In this document: positions 14,219 through 24,832 of the stretch, in pieces
Layout of the letters: every line of letters starts with the position of its first letter
Position numbering within the stretch: position 1 is the stretch's first letter
Assembly (NCBI GenBank): GCA_947044405.1
Contig: CAMRHE010000323.1
Coordinates: forward strand, 417,501-481,500
From: Leptodactylus fallax
Lineage: Eukaryota; Chordata; Amphibia; Anura; Leptodactylidae
Length of the DNA: 64,000 nt
Direction: 5' to 3'
Notes under the pieces: model-generated
The model's input: the letters and a program-made list of their open reading frames with translations, nothing else
Database searches by the model: none
What the model was told of the DNA's origin: nothing
Made by a program: the position numbers and the translations under genes

Positions 14219-14270
14219 CCAGGACCAACAGAACCGACCCCCCCCCCCCCCCCCCCCCCCGCCCGGGCCG
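14219..14270 (+). other. 49-bp anomalous insert with a 23-C run in the satellite
   Basis: A normal unit has three bases between 'aaatgtac' and 'aggataccat'; here there are 52. The insert opens as a degraded copy of the unit ('aggaccaacagaacc' against 'aggataccatacagaacc'), then has 23 consecutive C (14238-14260) and 'gcccgggccg'. It most resembles a low-quality consensus join. Confidence 0.7.
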
Positions 14271-17200
14271 AGGATACCATACAGAACCTGTATACCTCCA
14301 TGTCCTGCCGTATCTCATCTTGTATCCAGACTACAGGCCCAGCTGTAACATCTGTGGTAAATGTACTGCAGGATACCATACAGAACCTGTATACCTCCAT
14401 GTCCTGTCGTATCTCATCTTGTATCCAGGCTACAGGCCCAGCTGTAACACCTGTGGTAAATGTACTGCAGGATACCATACAGAACCTGTATACCTCCATA
14501 TCCTGCCGTATCTCATCTTGTATCCAGACTACAGGCCCAGCTGTAACATCTGTGGTAAATGTACTGCAGGATACCATACAGAATGTGTATACCTCCATGT
14601 CCTGCCATATCTCATCTTGTATCCAGACTATAGGCCCAGCTGTAACATCTGTGGTAAATGTACTGCAGGATACCATACAGAACCTGTATACCTCCATGTC
14701 CTGTCGTATCTCATCTTGTATCCAGTCTACAGGCCCAGCTGTAACGTGTGGTAAATGTACTGCAGGATACCATACAGAACCTGTATACCTCCATGTCCTG
14801 CCGTATCTCATCTTGTATCCAGGCTACAGGCTCAGCTGTAACATCTGTGGTAAATGTACTGCAGGATACCATACAGAACCTGTATACCTCCATGTCCTGC
14901 CGTATCTCATCTTGTATCCAGGCTACAGGCCCAGCTGTAACATCTGTGGTAAATGTACCGCAGGATACCATACAGAACCTGTATACCTCCATGTCCTGCC
15001 GTATCTCATCTTGTATCCAGACTACAGGCCCAGCTGTAACATCTGTGGTAAATGTACTGCAGGATACCATACAGAACCTGTATACCTCCATGTCCTGTCG
15101 TATCTCATCTTGTATCCAGGCTACAGGCCCAGCTGTAACACCTGTGGTAAATGTACTGCAGGATACCATACAGAACCTGTATACCTCCATATCCTGCCGT
15201 ATCTCATCTTGTATCCAGACTACAGGCCCAGCTGTAACATCTGTGGTAAATGTACTGCAGGATACCATACAGAACCTGTATACCTCCATGTCCTGCTACA
15301 TCTCATCTTGTATCCAGGCTACAGGCCCAGCTGTAACATCTGTAGTAAATGTACTGCAGGATACCATACAGAACCTGTATACCTCCATGTCCTGCCGTAT
15401 CTCATCTTGTATCCAGACTACAGGCTCAGCTGTAACACCTGTGGTAAATGTACTGCAGGATACCATACAGAACCTGTATACCTCCATGTCCTGCCGTATC
15501 TCATCTTGTATCCAGACTACAGGCCCAGCTGTAACATCTGTGGTAAATGTACTGCAGGATACCATACAGAACCTGTATACCTCCATGTCCTGCCGTATCT
15601 CATCTTGTATCCAGACTACAGGCTCAGCTGTAACACCTGTGGTAAATGTACTGCAGGATACCATACAGAACCTGTATACCTCCATGTCCTGCCGTATCTC
15701 ATCTTGTATCCAGACTACAGGCCCAGCTGTAACACCTGTGGTAAATGTACTGCAGGATACCATACAGAACCTGTATACCTCCATGTCCTGCCGTATCTCA
15801 TCTTGTATCCAGGCTACAGGCTCAGCTGTAACATCTGTGGTAAATGTACTGCAGGATACCATACAGAACCTGTATACCTCCATGTCCTGCCATATCTCAT
15901 CTTGTATCCAGGCTACAGGCCCAGCTGTAACATCTGTGGTAAATGTACCGCAGGATACCATACAGAACCTGTATACCTCCATGTCCTGCCGTATCTCATC
16001 TTGTATCCAGACTACAGGCCCAGCTGTAACATCTGTGGTAAATGTACTGCAGGATACCATACAGAACCTGTATACCTCCATGTCCTGTCGTATCTCATCT
16101 TGTATCCAGGCTACAGGCCCAGCTGTAACACCTGTGGTAAATGTACTGCAGGATACCATACAGAACCTGTATACCTCCATATCCTGCCGTATCTCATCTT
16201 GTATCCAGACTACAGGCCCAGCTGTAACATCTGTGGTAAATGTACTGCAGGATACCATACAGAATGTGTATACCTCCATGTCCTGCCATATCTCATCTTG
16301 TATCCAGACTATAGGCCCAGCTGTAACATCTGTGGTAAATGTACTGCAGGATACCATACAGAACCTGTATACCTCCATGTCCTGTCGTATCTCATCTTGT
16401 ATCCAGTCTACAGGCCCAGCTGTAACGTGTGGTAAATGTACTGCAGGATACCATACAGAACCTGTATACCTCCATGTCCTGTCGTATCTCATCTTGTATC
16501 CAGACTACAGGCCCAGCTGTAACATCTGTGGTAAATGTACTGCAGGATACCATACAGAACCTGTATACCTCCATGTCCTGCTACATCTCATCTTGTATCC
16601 AGGCTACAGGCCCAGCTGTAACATCTGTGGTAAATGTACTGCAGGATACCATACAGAACCTGTATACCTCCATGTCCTGCCGTATCTCATCTTGTATCCA
16701 GACTACAGGCGCAGCTGTAACATTTGTGGTAAATGTACTGCAGCATACCATACAGAACCTGTATACCTCCATGTCCTGCCGTATCTCATCTTGTATCCAG
16801 ACTACAGGCCCAGCTGTAACATTTGTGGTAAATGTACTGCAGGATACCATACAGAACCTGTATACCTCCATATCCTGCCGTATCTAATCTTGAATCCAGA
16901 ATACAGGCTCAGCTGTAACATCTGTGGTAAATGTACTGCAGGATACCATACAGAACCTGTATACCTCCATGTCCTGCCGTATCTCATCTTGTATCCAGGC
17001 TACAGGCCCAGCTGTAACATCTGTGGTAAATGTACTGCAGGATACCATACAGAACCTGTATACCTCCATATCCTGCCGTATCTAATCTTGTATCCAGGCT
17101 ACAGGCTTAGCTGTAACATCTGTGGTAAATGTACTGCAGGATACCATACAGAACCTGTATACCTCCATGTCCTGCCGTATCTCATCTTGTATCCAGGCTA

Positions 17201-18644
17201 CAGGCCCAGCTGTAACATCTGTGGTAAATGTACTGCAGGATACCATACAGAACCTGTATACCTCCATGTCCTGCCGTATCTCATCTTGTATCCAGACTAC
17301 AGGCTCAGCTGTAACACCTGTGGTAAATGTACTGCAGGATACCATACAGAACCTGTATACCTCCATGTCCTGCCGTATCTCATCTTGTATCCAGACTACA
17401 GGCCCAGCTGTAACATCTGTGGTAAATGTACTGCAGGATACTATACAGAATGTGTATACCTCCATGTCCTGCCATATCTCATCTTGTATCCAGACTATAG
17501 GCCCAGCTGTAACATCTGTGGTAAATGTACTGCAGGATACCATACAGAACCTGTATACCTCCATGTCCTGTCGTATCTCATCTTGTATCCAGGCTACAGG
17601 CCCAGCTGTAACGTGTGGTAAATGTACTGCAGGATACCATACAGAACCTGTATACCTCCATGTCCTGCCGTATCTCATCTTGTATCCAGACTACAGGCCC
17701 AGCTGTAACATCTGTGGTAAATGTACTGCAGGATACCATACAGAACCTGTATACCTCCATGTCCTGCTACATCTCATCTTGTATCCAGGCTACAGGCCCA
17801 GCTGTAACATCTGTAGTAAATGTACTGCAGGATACCATACAGAACCTGTATACCTCCATGTCCTGCCGTATCTCATCTTGTATCCAGACTACAGGCTCAG
17901 CTGTAACACCTGTGGTAAATGTACTGCAGGATACCATACAGAACCTGTATACCTCCATGTCCTGCCGTATCTCATCTTGTATCCAGACTACAGGCCCAGC
18001 TGTAACATCTGTGGTAAATGTACTGCAGGATACCATACAGAACCTGTATACCTCCATGTCCTGCCGTATCTCATCTTGTATCCAGACTACAGGCTCAGCT
18101 GTAACACCTGTGGTAAATGTACTGCAGGATACCATACAGAACCTGTATACCTCCATGTCCTGCCGTATCTCATCTTGTATCCAGACTACAGGCCCAGCTG
18201 TAACACCTGTGGTAAATGTACTGCAGGATACCATACAGAACCTGTATACCTCCATGTCCTGCCGTATCTCATCTTGTATCCAGGCTACAGGCTCAGCTGT
18301 AACATCTGTGGTAAATGTACTGCAGGATACCATACAGAACCTGTATACCTCCATGTCCTGCCGTATCTCATCTTGTATCCAGGCTACAGGCCCAGCTGTA
18401 ACATCTGTGGTAAATGTACCGCAGGATACCATACAGAACCTGTATACCTCCATGTCCTGCCGTATCTCATCTTGTATCCAGACTACAGGCCCAGCTGTAA
18501 CATCTGTGGTAAATGTACTGCAGGATACCATACAGAACCTGTATACCTCCATGTCCTGTCGTATCTCATCTTGTATCCAGGCTACAGGCCCAGCTGTAAC
18601 ACCTGTGGTAAATGTACTGCAGGATACCATACAGAACCTGTATA

Positions 18645-18648
18645 CCTC
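18645..18648. repeat. Target site duplication CCTC (left)
   Basis: CCTC immediately precedes the left LTR and is repeated at 25806-25809 after the right LTR. Removing the element and one copy restores the satellite phrase 'gtatacctccatgtcc' and the 99-bp register. Confidence 0.9.
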
Positions 18649-18848
18649 TGTGAACCGAGAGCAAGGCAGGTGGTTTGGACTCCGCAACCAGAAATGAACG
18701 CACACGCGGTAGTTCAAGAAAAGAATATATATTTACTATAAGTTAATAAAGGCTATTTGAAGGTAAAATGACAGGGATAAAGACAAGCAAAATATACAAT
18801 ATAGCATGAACAATTTCAAGGCAAATTCTGCAATGGTTTCTACTTTTA

Positions 18849-18923
18849 TTTTTTCCAATTCTCCGTTTTGGAACTTAATTAAAAAAAAAATTAAAAATAT
18901 CCCTAACTGGCCCCGACAACCCA
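18849..18923 (-). other. Divergent patch in the 3' LTR
   Basis: Compared with the 5' LTR (about 25031-25107), this stretch is the same length but strongly altered towards homopolymers, for example ten consecutive A at 18881-18890. The flanks on both sides are essentially identical between LTRs. Confidence 0.8.
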
Positions 18924-19011
18924 ATTTGGGTGCACCCCCTTTTCCCCAGTGGTCCAGGTGGACCGCTTACAGTCTGTAGAAGCGCGCGGTGGGGCCCAAA
19001 GTCGTTCCTTT

Positions 19012-19019
19012 CTTTTATA
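19012..19019 (-). promoter_or_regulatory. TATA-box-like TATAAAAG in the 3' LTR
   Basis: The minus strand reads TATAAAAG about 600 bp from the LTR 5' end, mirroring 25196-25203 in the 5' LTR. In the 3' LTR it would drive readthrough outward into the satellite on the minus strand. Confidence 0.5.
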
Positions 19020-19619
19020 GCGAAACGTCCTCTCCTCACGGTTATCAGGATCTTGGGAGAAATGAAGTCCTCTTTAACAGGGAAACCCAATGAATGCAAT
19101 GTAATCCAACAGCAGATTCCACTCAGCACACTGACAGTCCTGCCGAATCCACACACTGAGCTGGGATGTAAGCCGGGGTTTAGCAGGTGCCGTCCAGTAC
19201 ATCAACAGCACTGCGAGTCTCTATCTGTGGTATCCATATACACAGTCACAATGTCAGTCTCACTGATCAGCCACTGAGCACAGTTCCTTTCACGTGGACT
19301 CACTAGTCCTGTTGTCTCTTTACACTCTGTTTGTCTCTGGACCAAGATACAGCTTAGCTGTACAGAAAAATCTCCACACCAGTTCAATACAACACTTGCC
19401 AAGATGGCTGCTGCTCTCTGTCTCGTCACTTCCTGCTGCTCTGCTCACACTCTGTCTGCAGAACAGGCAGGCTGACATAAAGGGGGGGGGTCTCACTCCA
19501 GCATCATGTCACAATTACAATGGCTGCTGTCTTAAAGGAACAGAATCACAGAAATACATTCAACATTAACAGTTTATACAGACAAATGAAGCTTAAGACA
19601 ACATTGGCTGTCTCTTACA

Positions 19620-19635
19620 TATTCCCCCCCACTTT
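19620..19635 (-). promoter_or_regulatory. Polypurine tract (plus-strand primer)
   Basis: The minus strand reads AGTGGGGGGGAAT immediately upstream of the TG that opens the 3' LTR, after 'CTCTTAA'. Position and composition are those of an LTR-retrotransposon PPT. The integrase stop codon (19634-19636) overlaps its start. Confidence 0.8.
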
Positions 19636-20851
19636 AAGAGTGGCAGTCCCTGCCTATGACTGTATATCCAGAGGGTTGTACTTTTATGCACAGGGTGGTA
19701 GTATACCGATGTATGGCAGGCCAAACAAACTCATCCTGCGCATACCGAACAGGGGGAATACCAGTATTTGGCCTAGTGGTCCGTCTGAGGACCGGTGGTA
19801 TATTATGGGGTGCTGCAGCTATGGGCTGAGAAGGACCAGCGGATTCCGCACCAGAGGGGGCACAGGCCGGAGATACAGTAGTCACAGGTGGAACATCCCC
19901 AGGAGCAGGGATCGGCCAACAATCATCCTCCTCGTCTGAGGCCCATTCCGCACCTCCATTCTCTGACTGTGGGAGCTCATTCACATTGGCAAGCCCATCA
20001 TGATTTGTCCCTTCAGAATGACACAGGCGCAACATATTTCGGTGAAGTACTCGAACACAATCAGTTCCTTCTTTCTGGACCTGGTACACTGGCCCATTCG
20101 CATACTTGCGGCCAACAACACGATACGGCAAAGCCTCCCATCGGCTTTCCAATTTCCCTTGGGGTTTCTTGACACGAACTAGCACCAGGTCGCCTGGTTG
20201 CAATGGTGCTTCTTGCACTGGGGTCTTATCAGGATGGGGATGTTCTTGCAGGCGCTGCCGCACCAATCGATGGATCGTCTCAAGTCTCTGCCAGTGCGCC
20301 CGCACCCAAGAGGTTGGATCCCTCGGAGGGAACCCATCCACATCATCCAACTGTAATTCTCCTATACTTCGCCCAGACCGCCCAAAGAGAAGTGTATAAG
20401 GAGAGTACCCCGTTGTAGAATGGACCTGATTGTTATAGGCCCACACCATTTCAGACAAGAACTGAGGCCACTGTAACTTCTTGTCTTCCTCCAGAGTCCG
20501 CAGCATCTGTAGCAGAGTTCTGTTGAATCTTTCACAGGCCCCATTTCCCTGAGGGTGGTATGGAGTCGTGTGCGACTTCTTTATCCCGTAGATACGTTGA
20601 ACTTCTTTCATTACGTGTCCCTCAAAGCAGGCACCCTGGTCGGAGTGGATGCGTTTGGGGCACCCATATACTCGAATGAAATCTTGGCACAGAGCACGAG
20701 CTGCTGACTCAGCTGTCTGGTCCTTGGTGGCGGTTACCACCGCAAATTTGGTGAAGTGATCCACCATTACGAGGCAATACTGGTGTCCGCTATTGGATGG
20801 GCCCACCATTAGATAGTCTATCATGACGATTTCTAAAGGTTCCTGGGTCAC
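19634..20851 (-). pseudogene. pol, integrase core and C-terminus (downstream of frameshift)
   Basis: This open frame holds the catalytic part of integrase, which inserts the element's cDNA into host DNA. Within the frame the catalytic triad is Asp12, Asp71 and Glu107, with 35 residues between the second Asp and the Glu (DD35E); the local motifs are 'MIDYL', 'HSDQGACFEG' and 'PYHPQGNGACERFNRTL'. A GPY/F-like module follows at about residues 239-258 ('ALPYRVV...GPVYQV'). The remainder is a low-complexity Pro/Ala-rich tail ending at the PPT. No chromodomain is seen. The first codon is nominal (GTG), because translation would normally enter from the upstream pol frame; a one-base frame change in a run of five C (minus strand; + strand 20863-20867) separates the two. 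Confidence 0.9.
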
Positions 20852-23723
20852 GATGGTTTGCAGGGGGAGCTCTCTGTTCTATTGCCTTATGGATCTCACA
20901 AGTTCGACAGCTCCGGCATACTTCTTCGACCATTTGACGAAGACCAGGGCAGTAAATCAGTCGCTGTAACCAACGAAAGGTCTTCTCATGACCAAAATGT
21001 CCATTCTTATTATGAGCCTCAACTGCCAACGAGCGAGCCAGTTCACTAGGCACCACAATTTGGTATCGAATGTCGATCTCAGAAGGTAAATAGACCTTTC
21101 GGCATAGCACTCCATTTTTCATCTCCAACTTTTCCCACTGACTCAGAACAGATAATATCTCACGTGTCAGTCGTTCTCTTTCCTCTCTACAGGGCTTCTG
21201 GCCTTTCTCAACACACTTGATCATCTGTGCCAGCCCCTCATGGGTCTGTTGTATCTGTGCCCATTCCTGTCGTGAGGGACCAAAGAAAGGAGCCGTTTCA
21301 GTCCCCTCCATCTCAAACTGATTAGCGGCGGCCAAGGCCTGTGAAAATCTGCTGAAATCGGGCACCTCCACATGCTCCAACTCATGATCCACGTCTACTG
21401 TGGGGGTCTGGGCGGTTACCCTAGAAAGCCCGTCAGCATTCTGGTTCTCTGTCTTGGACCGATACTTAATGCGGTAATTGAACTTAGTCATTCGGGCTAT
21501 CCACCTCTGCTCTAACGCCCCGAGCTTGGCATTTTCCAGGTGAGCTAGTGGGTTGTTGTCAGTCAGTACTAAAACTTCAGCACCGGTCAAATATTCAGAG
21601 AATTTCTCGGTCATGGCCCATACCAGTGCCAACAGCTCCAACTTAAATGAACTATAATTCTCGGGGTTTCTTTCAGAATCTCTCAAAGACCGGCTGCCGT
21701 ACGCTATGACCCTCTCCTGGCCATCCTGAAGCTGGGAAAGCACTGCTCCAAGACCATACAGGCTTGCATCCGTATACAGCTGGAACGGCAAGTGGTAATC
21801 AGCATATGCCAAGATTGGGGCTGTTGTCAGTGCATCCTTTAATGCCTGGAAGGCTTGTTCCTGTTCAAGTCCCCACTTCACGGACCGGTTCTTTGGACCA
21901 CCGGATGTGCCTCGTAGGAGAGCATTAAGTGGTGCTGCTACCTTGGCGAAATCCTTAATAAACCGTCGATAGTAACCGGCTACTCCAAGGAACGCCCTCA
22001 CTTCTCGCAGGGTAGTTGGTATTGGCCAATCTTGAACAGCCGCTATCTTGTCTCTTGATGGTCTCACCCCTTCTCCTGATACGCGGTGACCCAAGTAATC
22101 AATTTCAGATTGGAACAACCGACATTTACTGGGTTTCAATTTGAGCCCATGTTCCCGCAATCTTCGAAATACTTGCCCCAACTGGTGGAGATGGTCTTCA
22201 AAGGTCGCAGAATACACTATAATGTCATCCAAGTAGATGAGAGTGAACTCAAAGTTGAAGTCACCGAGACATTTCTCCATCAACCGCTGAAACGTTCCGG
22301 GTGCATTTGTCAACCCGAAGGGCATCCGGTTAAATTCGTATAGTCCCATGGGCAAGATGAATGCCGTCTTCTCCTTGTCTTTTGTGGCCATCGGCACCTG
22401 CCAATACCCACTAGCCAGATCTAGTGAGGAGAAGTACCGGGCTCTCCCCAGCGCTGAGAGGGACTCCTCAATCCGTGGCAAGGGGTAGGAATCTCGTACG
22501 GTGCAAGCGTTTAACTTCCAATAGTCTACGCAAAATCGGATGGACCCATCTTTTTTTCTTACTAACACCACAGGAGCTGCCCAGGGACTCTGGCTTTCTT
22601 GGATGATCCCACCCTGTAGCATCTTAGCTAACAGTTCTTTTACTTCCTGATACAACTGTGGAGGAATTTGTCGGTAGCGCTCTCTAATTGGAGGGGTGTC
22701 TCCTGTGGGAATCTCATGGTAGATCCCTGTGGTACATCCAAAATCTTCAGCATACCGTGCAAAGGTGGCTCGGTTCTCCCACAACAGCTCATCTACCTTC
22801 TGCACCCATTCCAGAGAACATGAACTTACATCCATCTTCATCTGTTCTCGAATTGCACAGCCATTCCATTCAGAGGTGGGTTCCTCATCTTCTCCCATGG
22901 ACACAGTTACGGTCCACTCATCCCTTTCAGTCGGCTTCAGCTGCATTGGAGTTACTTTCCTTACTTCCTCCGGAGTCACATAGATGTTAGCCAGCTGCCT
23001 CCCTGGGGTCAGGTCCACACTCTGGTCCTGAGTGTTTACACATCGAAGTGGTACTCTTCCATTGCGAACTATTGCCAAGGAACGGGCCACTAGCGGATCA
23101 ACACCTCCTTCGGCTGCCTGCAGTGGTTCTACCAACACAGCTATGCCCTCTAGTTTCCGACAGGTGCCTACGGGCATAGACACTATTGTCTCCCGACTGG
23201 GTGGCAGTGTAACTTTTGTATGCAAAGGAACTGAAATTCGAGCCAGAGGACGCTGCACATCCGAACTTTTCTGTAAGCCACATGTCCGGATCAGCCGCTG
23301 GAAAGCTGTTTGAGTAGGCCGATGGGTGGTGGTTTCTTTCCAATAACCGTGACCTTTCTTTTCAAAGAGGATCTTATCTAATTCTTTTAACACATTCATC
23401 CCCAAAATGACAGGGACCTTTACTTCATGTGACTCCTGTACCACCACAATGCCTTTCCTACCTAGATCTTGGCCACATACCCGGACATTCATCCAGGCCA
23501 CTCCCACGACTGGAACTGGTAACTGGTTAGCTGCGACCACTCGTACGAATGTATGGGGATCATATTTCACATGTTGCTGGAAGTACCGTTCATAACAGTC
23601 TCTACTCAAGGTCGTTACTTGGGAACCCGTGTCAATCATCCCGGTAACCGGAATACCCTCCATTTCCACCTGTATAACAGGACTTGCAGCGATCAGGTCA
23701 TCATTAGGGCATTCTCCCCACAT
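20790..23723 (-). pseudogene. pol: protease, RT, RNase H, integrase zinc finger
   Basis: The frame has 977 codons from the first ATG. In order: aspartic protease with DTG at residues 31-33; reverse transcriptase at about 375-545, with 'SSLDLASGYWQ' (Asp435) and YLDD at 497-500; connection region; RNase H with 'YTDAS' (Asp652), a Glu near 696 and 'TDNNPL' (Asp722); then the integrase HHCC zinc finger, with His904/His909 and Cys939-x2-Cys942. Just after the finger the frame shifts and runs out at 20790, while the catalytic integrase domain continues in another frame. The open frame extends upstream of the ATG without stops to the end of gag, as expected for a Gag-Pol fusion made by -1 frameshifting. 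All catalytic residues named are present up to the break. Confidence 0.93.
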
Positions 23724-23773
23724 AGTCTCCTTGTCAGTCTCCCCTACTACACGCCCTACAGCAGCAGGGGACT

Positions 23774-24799
23774 TCAGTTTAACGGCGGTCTCTCATAAGT
23801 TTGTCGCTGCTCTGGACATCTAGCAGCAACGTGGCCCATCCGTCCACACTCCCAGCAGCGTATCTCCCGTCGTTCTGGCCATCTGTTTGGGCCCCTTCGG
23901 TAAGCCCCTTCGATTTCTCCTGAGCACTGCATTAACTGATTTGGACCCCTTCGGTAGGTCCTATCCTCATCCCTCCAGCGGGGTGGTGGGTGATTCTGAT
24001 TTTCTGGGTATGGACGGCTCACCCTTTCACCTCCAGTTTTCTGGAAGTCTGCAATTTTCATAGAATGTTCATCACAACGGGTGTGCAAGTGTTCCATTTG
24101 CTCTTGCAGTTTCTGCATTACTGTGAGAATTTCTTTAACCGTCCCCTTTTCTACTGTCTCTGAGCCAGAACTAGCCCCCTGTGACAAAGTAACTCCAACT
24201 GCGGTCTGGGGCTTCGGGAACATACTATTGGCACGGGAGATGGCCTCTACCTGTACATCATGGAATTTAGCATCAGTCTCTCGTCGTATAAAATCCTGCA
24301 TAGTCACAGTTAAACTGCCGTCACGTATCCCCAGGACAAACTGGTCACGGAGAGTCCGATCAGGGTTACAGAAGGCTGGCGAGCCCCCTCTTTCCTTCAC
24401 TTGAATATCTCGGAGCAGTTCTTGTAGGGCATTTGCATATTGGGGAAGGCTTTCATTCTCCTGTTGTACCCTCTGGAAGAACCGAGCCTGCAGAGACCCC
24501 AGCAATGCAGTTTCTCCATAAATGGTTTCTAGAATCTGGACTACTTGCTCAAATGTCTGCCTTTGTTCAAATGGCCTCAATATCACCGTGGTCTTAGCAT
24601 CCCCTTGTAATGTCAATATTGCTAGCTCTACTAGTACTTCTGGTGCGGTCTGGTACATTCGCTGTATCATTCGTATCTGTTCCACCCACATACTCACTGA
24701 CATATTATTGCCATCAAATTTAGCTAACTGACTTATTATAGCCCCTGCTGGCATTCTTCCTCCAGCACCATTCTCCCGAACGGGTGCGTCACCGTCCAT
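23774..24799 (-). CDS. gag polyprotein of the Ty3/gypsy element
   Basis: The frame has 341 codons if started at the ATG at 24797-24799. The frame is open farther upstream into the LTR, but this Met is the first after the PBS and gives the conventional layout. The middle (about residues 40-190) is a predicted helical capsid-like region with patterns such as 'LTLQGDAKTTV', 'ETIYGETALL' and 'LRDQFVLGIRDG', typical of Ty3/gypsy Gag. A single CCHC zinc knuckle near the C-terminus, Cys315-x2-Cys318-x4-His323-x4-Cys328, would bind the element's RNA. The stop TGA (23774-23776) directly follows a GTTAAAC heptamer. No internal disruption is seen, so this copy may still make Gag. Overall arrangement also recalls the Gag from which vertebrate PNMA/RTL-type genes were domesticated, but nothing here suggests domestication. 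Confidence 0.88.
   Translation of the reverse strand: MDGDAPVRENGAGGRMPAGAIISQLAKFDGNNMSVSMWVEQIRMIQRMYQTAPEVLVELAILTLQGDAKTTVILRPFEQRQTFEQVVQILETIYGETALLGSLQARFFQRVQQENESLPQYANALQELLRDIQVKERGGSPAFCNPDRTLRDQFVLGIRDGSLTVTMQDFIRRETDAKFHDVQVEAISRANSMFPKPQTAVGVTLSQGASSGSETVEKGTVKEILTVMQKLQEQMEHLHTRCDEHSMKIADFQKTGGERVSRPYPENQNHPPPRWRDEDRTYRRGPNQLMQCSGEIEGAYRRGPNRWPERREIRCWECGRMGHVAARCPEQRQTYERPPLN
23777..23783 (-). promoter_or_regulatory. Putative -1 ribosomal frameshift site GTTAAAC
   Basis: GTTAAAC on the minus strand lies directly before the gag stop codon TGA. Reading TTA-AAC in the gag frame and slipping back one base moves translation into a frame that stays open through the first ATG of pol (23723). 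The heptamer fits the X_XXY_YYZ shape except at its first base, and the same heptamer is used for -1 frameshifting in arteriviruses. I did not identify a definite downstream pseudoknot. Confidence 0.6.
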
Positions 24800-24811
24800 T
24801 CTGGTAAGCGG

Positions 24812-24829
24812 ATCCTGCCGACTACGCCA
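24812..24829 (-). promoter_or_regulatory. Primer binding site, complementary to tRNA-Ser
   Basis: Three bases inside the 5' LTR (spacer AAT) the minus strand reads TGGCGTAGTCGGCAGGAT. Its complement, ATCCTGCCGACTACG plus CCA, is the 3' end of vertebrate tRNA-Ser of the AGA/TGA class. It primes minus-strand cDNA synthesis. The match covers all 18 bases from memory of the tRNA sequence. Confidence 0.8.
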
Positions 24830-24832
24830 ATT

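Larger units (their letters stand above)
7171..18648 (+). repeat. 99-bp satellite array, left part (about 116 copies)
   Basis: Head-to-tail units of exactly 99 bp; for example 'tgtggtaaat' recurs at 7280 and 7379, with the variant 'tgtgataaat' at 7181. Each unit contains 'gtactgcaggatacc', 'gaacctgtatacctcc', 'atgtcctgccgtatctc' and 'atccagactacagg'. Recurrent variants include ccaga/ccagg before 'ctacagg', cc/ct/gc/gt before 'agctgtaac', 'tgctacatctc' for 'tgccgtatctc', and 'gagcctg' or 'gatcctg' for 'gaacctg'. Because 99 is 33 codons and the unit has few stops, frames stay open for up to about 1,000 codons on both strands; that is a consequence of unit length and not evidence of a gene. In one frame the unit reads VLQDTIQNLYTSMSCRISSC, the tail of a Tc1 transposase. 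The array starts flush against the decayed transposase and is interrupted at 18649 by a retrotransposon. Confidence 0.95.
18649..19619 (-). repeat. 3' LTR (971 bp)
   Basis: Direct repeat of 24833-25805, with TG...CA ends on the minus strand. It differs from the 5' LTR by only a few positions except in 18849-18923, where roughly a quarter of bases differ. Other differences are a T/C in 'gtagttcaag', a G-run length near 19485 and 'acatta/acagta' near 19565. It carries the same TATA-like motif as the 5' LTR, at 19012-19019. Confidence 0.93.

Noticed and set aside
7171..18648. CRISPR-like repeat array
   Set aside because: Units are contiguous with no unique spacers, and the context is a eukaryotic satellite.
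7247..18741. Very long frames (up to about 1,000 codons) as repetitive proteins
   Set aside because: They exist in several frames and on both strands because the unit is 33 codons; there is no start context, signal, domain or exon structure, and the phase changes only where the 97-bp units occur.
19620..20851. Envelope gene making the element an endogenous retrovirus
   Set aside because: The integrase frame runs straight into the PPT and 3' LTR; there is no room or frame for an envelope.
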